Shown here: positions 61,182 through 64,000 of the stretch, piece by piece
Position numbering within the stretch: the first letter of the stretch is position 1
Layout of the letters: every line of letters starts with the position of its first letter
NCBI GenBank assembly: GCA_036345935.2
Contig: JADWOT020000323.1
Location: 27,647 to 91,646, forward strand
Reading direction: 5' to 3'
DNA length: 64,000 nt
Source of the DNA: Taenia hydatigena
Taxonomy: Eukaryota > Platyhelminthes > Cestoda > Cyclophyllidea > Taeniidae
Notes under the pieces: model-generated
Seen by the model: only the letters and a program-made list of their open reading frames with translations
Told to the model about the DNA's origin: nothing
Databases searched by the model: none
Made by a program: the position numbers and the translations under genes

Positions 61182-62090
61182 GCGAAATCGCAAAATAAGA
61201 TCACAGACCTCCGTCCAGATTTGGTTAAAATGTTGTGCAAATACCTTGGCGTTGTTGACATGGTGAATGTTTGTACAGCGATTCCGAGCTGGGAGTGGAT
61301 TCTCTTCCTACAAACGCCCTACTCATACATCAGCAAGTGGAAGTGGATTGACAGACGAGCCTACACCACGTTGTATTCAGACGTGTCACCTCCACGCACA
61401 GCAGACATTTGCAAAGCCGTCGAGCAGCACTTTAATCAAATGCAATTTGACCTTCAGTTCTCACAAATTCGAGCTCCTTACGGTGTGTATGAAACAGTCA
61501 ACTGCCTTATGTACATTTCCATCTTGGCGAAGCGGGGCAGAGCACCTTATCCTGTGCATCCATTGCGTGTGAACAGCAATGTATTTCTCAAAATAGCAAA
61601 TTCCAACCGTCCCACATCGGTGTACGTTCAGACTCATCGTTACCTCCCTCAGACACATATCTTTTATCTTTCTCCGGATACTGGTAACGTGGTACTTCTC
61701 GGCGATTCGTATGAGAGATGCCTGAGTAAAGCGCAATTTGCCGCGTTTGACTGCGTTCTCTATGCACTTGAGCTTTCACTGTTTCCAAGGGATGGCCCCA
61801 ACATTATTACTGAACTACTAGCCATATTTAGGACCTTGTCGCCCAAGCACACATTTGGAATTGTAATTACAGAAGATGTGAGGAACAAGGAGGAAAGTGG
61901 GATGGACCTCTTCGTGGATTATGCGAAGAAACTCGGCCTCGTCAATAACTCTCCTTTATTGACTGCGCCCATGAACTGGCGAATATGGCACGTCAAAGAT
62001 AGTGGTGGAGACATCACAAATCGCGGAGATATATTTGAATGGGTCTGTCAAGATGTAATTTGGAGGCGGATGCAGGAATCTGTGATTTAA
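61182..62090 (+). CDS. FBXO4: F-box only protein 4-like, terminal coding exon
   Basis: A 909-bp exon after acceptor TCTTTCAG, phase 0, 302 codons to TAA. The start of the exon reads ITDLRPDLVKMLCKYLGVVDMVNV..WEWILF, an F-box (I/L..L..D....I..YL...D...V....W) that binds SKP1 in SCF ubiquitin ligases. A Trp-containing WKWIDRRAY segment follows, where FBXO4 has its LPSW..VDW segment. The rest follows FBXO4 order: a helical YETVNCLMYIS stretch, a GTPase-like C-terminal domain with FDCVLYALELS, HTFGIVITEDVRNKE, LFVDYAKKLGLV, WRIWHVKD and FEWVCQDVIW. In mammals FBXO4 recognises TRF1 and other substrates; the substrate here is unknown. The first 44 residues of the track start with a TTG, so the true N-terminus is upstream. 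Assignment by pattern, not alignment. Confidence 0.65.
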   Translation, partial: AKSQNKITDLRPDLVKMLCKYLGVVDMVNVCTAIPSWEWILFLQTPYSYISKWKWIDRRAYTTLYSDVSPPRTADICKAVEQHFNQMQFDLQFSQIRAPYGVYETVNCLMYISILAKRGRAPYPVHPLRVNSNVFLKIANSNRPTSVYVQTHRYLPQTHIFYLSPDTGNVVLLGDSYERCLSKAQFAAFDCVLYALELSLFPRDGPNIITELLAIFRTLSPKHTFGIVITEDVRNKEESGMDLFVDYAKKLGLVNNSPLLTAPMNWRIWHVKDSGGDITNRGDIFEWVCQDVIWRRMQESVI

Positions 62091-63114
62091 TTATCTGCGA
62101 CACCATATGAAGAGCTCAGCTTTGTAAACTGATTCGTTCATTTTGTTCATATTTATATGAATACAAGCCTTCTTATCTTAGACCGCTGTTTTACCTGTAG
62201 TGGGGTGAGAGAGATCTGGTGTTTGTCACTTAAACTAGGACTTGAACAGGAATCATGGCCCAAATAAGGTTTCAAAATGGGAAATGAGCAAAATTCTGTC
62301 CATTTGCTTGATGTCATATTGTGATTAAGGGGATGTTAAAATAATGTGTAATGTAGCAAATAGCTTCTCCTGCTCCCACCCATCCTCCTTCCTTTCCCTG
62401 TCGATCTGAATCCCACCTCGTTGTCTACTACATCGGCCTCACCTACTATCACTTTCATAGTAGCACTGTAAGTTTACTTATTTGCGTACGAGTCGGCAGT
62501 CATTCCACACCTTGCTGTATTCACTTTGCTCAACGTTGGCCATTTATTCGTTAGTCATTTCCCTGTCTTAGGCCCGAGTCTGAGTCAGTGTTCCCCTATA
62601 ATTCTTAAATATGCCCGAAATCCTACGCAAGAATGAGACAAAGCTGCAGAGGCTTTCTTGGTCGTTTTTTCCAATTCATGGCAGTCACTGCCACTTTACT
62701 TATCTTACAGTGTTGCATGCTTGTTCATTAATGAGCACGCGATTATTTGTGCCCTAAAATGGCAAGCTAAGCAGGTATCATTATTATATTCGCCAGTAGT
62801 TGGACCACCTAATGTTTTACGAAAAACTGGCCCTTTTCATGCGGAACAGTGAATTGCACCCAGAGGTACTTTTATAAGCAAAGAAATCATTCGCGGATCG
62901 GAAAAGGCACAGACGCAGTAGATTATTTAAATGACATTTTAATAGAACTGAGGTATGAAATTGCACGTGCCCTTCATCCCTAGCACGAATTCAGTGCGCT
63001 TCAAATAGTGTGCATCATCATTTGCTTAAGTTCAAAATGTAACCTTCTTTTTCCCCTAAGGGATCAAATGGTATAGTGCTTGTGCAAATAAAATTGTTCA
63101 TTGCATATAGCCAT
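62091..63114. other. Downstream flank of the F-box gene
   Basis: No gene seen. The stop is followed by GAATACA at about 62159, a possible variant polyadenylation signal; no AATAAA lies close. Confidence 0.35.
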
Positions 63115-63210
63115 GAATCCTTGGTAATGCTGGACGCCTCTGCATTCAGCTATGCATAGCGCCGAGTTGATGAAAAACATAAAGAACTACTGGCTTACTA
63201 TTTTGTAGAC
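63115..63210 (+). pseudogene. Possible RNase H fragment of an LTR element
   Basis: The frame reads ESLVMLDASAFSYA, stop, RRVDEKHKELLAYYFVD, resembling the gypsy RNase H start (LDASAFS.GAVL..VDEKH...AYYS). It has one stop and no continuation, and is much shorter than the other two remnants. Confidence 0.3.
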
Positions 63211-64000
63211 TGGCCACACGTTAAGACCAGCATTTTAGCAGTCATTTCTCCTCTCAATTGTAATGAAAGAACTGAAACTGAGTGCAAATTGAATAGTCAG
63301 GGAAGGCTATGGAATCGTTTTGGGGAGAAAACTTTCTGAACTTAGCTAAGAGAGGAAGAGGCAAGGGAATAAAAACCCCCATCAATTAAAATGTTTGCGT
63401 CAACGTCACAGGGCCCCATGCGGTGGCACACGGTAGTGAGGACCATGATCATGTCATCTTTGGCTAAAGCAAATCGCGTGGAGAGATAGAATACTAAGGC
63501 ATAGAGTGACGAAGTGGTATAGGATCAGAAGATCAAAGTAAGAGCAGTAGGGAATGAAGTTTGCTGGGTTGACTGGTTTTGTGGATGAGTGGGCAGAGAA
63601 GTGCGGGATGCTGGATCTTCTTTTAAAAGATTATCATTAATCACTTGTGTAGATATGCACGTGGATGAATGAGGAGGTGGAATTGTAGACGAATGCAGGC
63701 GAATGGGCCAAAGGATTAGAGCAAAAGTTTCAAAGAATGCGTGGGAAAAAATATAAAGAGACGGCAATAAATATGGTGCAGCTATATTTTAACGGGCGAT
63801 GGAAAATCCATTTAGCTCTTATTGGGCGCACGTGTGATAGGCTGATTGCAATCCGGCTGGATGTAGGAAGTGGCAGAGTGACTAGCGATTTGTATAACCA
63901 AGATCATGATCATTACATAGTGGAATAAATAGAGCCGATATACAGCGATGCGTGAAAGAATAAAACATGATCGATCTAACTTGATGACAGGTATTTAGGG
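63211..64000. other. Right end of the window
   Basis: No gene recognised; purine-rich plus strand at 63480-63740. Confidence 0.4.

Noticed and set aside
1..64000. tRNA, rRNA and CRISPR elements
   Set aside because: No GGTTCGANTCC-type B box with a matching A box was found on the plus-strand scan, no rRNA-like block, and no regularly spaced conserved direct repeats; the 52-bp array is a drifted minisatellite without spacers.

Overview
The window looks like nuclear DNA of a parasitic flatworm, most likely a taeniid tapeworm (Taenia/Echinococcus group). Coding density is very low, with split genes using GT-AG introns. There is one intronless, strongly diverged HSP70 of the kind expanded in tapeworms. 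A miniature LTR retroelement (TRIM) of about 0.84 kb is also present; its architecture fits the taeniid 'ta-TRIM' family, but that family name is recalled, not checked by alignment. Nothing bacterial (operons, ribosome binding sites, CRISPR) is present.

Layout. 1-6.8 kb: two diverged direct copies of a ~2 kb non-coding unit. 6.8-13.7 kb: no convincing gene. 13.67-14.51 kb: a complete minus-strand TRIM with two LTRs, PBS, polypurine tract and a perfect 5-bp target-site duplication. 14.8-19.4 kb: first copy (A) of a ~5 kb repeat. 19.4-27 kb: no recognised gene. 26.98-28.79 kb: divergent HSP70 gene, minus strand. 29.3-34.2 kb: a young partial duplication (R1-X-R2 twice) whose first copy carries a decayed Ty3/gypsy pol (RT, RNase H, integrase). 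The two copies meet exactly at the single N of the window. 34.2-35.6 kb: a truncated TRIM and a solo LTR. 38.2-43.3 kb: second copy (B) of the 5 kb repeat. 45-48.8 kb: remains of further gypsy-like elements.

The last third appears to hold one real split gene on the plus strand. A TATA-less promoter with four CCAAT boxes (51.80-51.87 kb) precedes an ATGGCG start exon with a consensus donor and a 111-bp second exon. The next strong exon on that strand, in a compatible phase, is a 909-bp terminal exon (61.18-62.09 kb) encoding an F-box plus an FBXO4-like C-terminal domain. If they belong together, the ~9 kb intron contains a diverged LTR-like repeat and a 52-bp-period degenerate minisatellite. 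A possible small membrane-protein terminal exon lies on the minus strand at 54.1-54.4 kb.

The recognisable cellular functions are protein folding (HSP70, lacking the cytosolic C-terminal tail) and SCF-type ubiquitin ligation (F-box protein). Most of the rest is repeats, duplications and dead retroelements. All identity statements are by eye.
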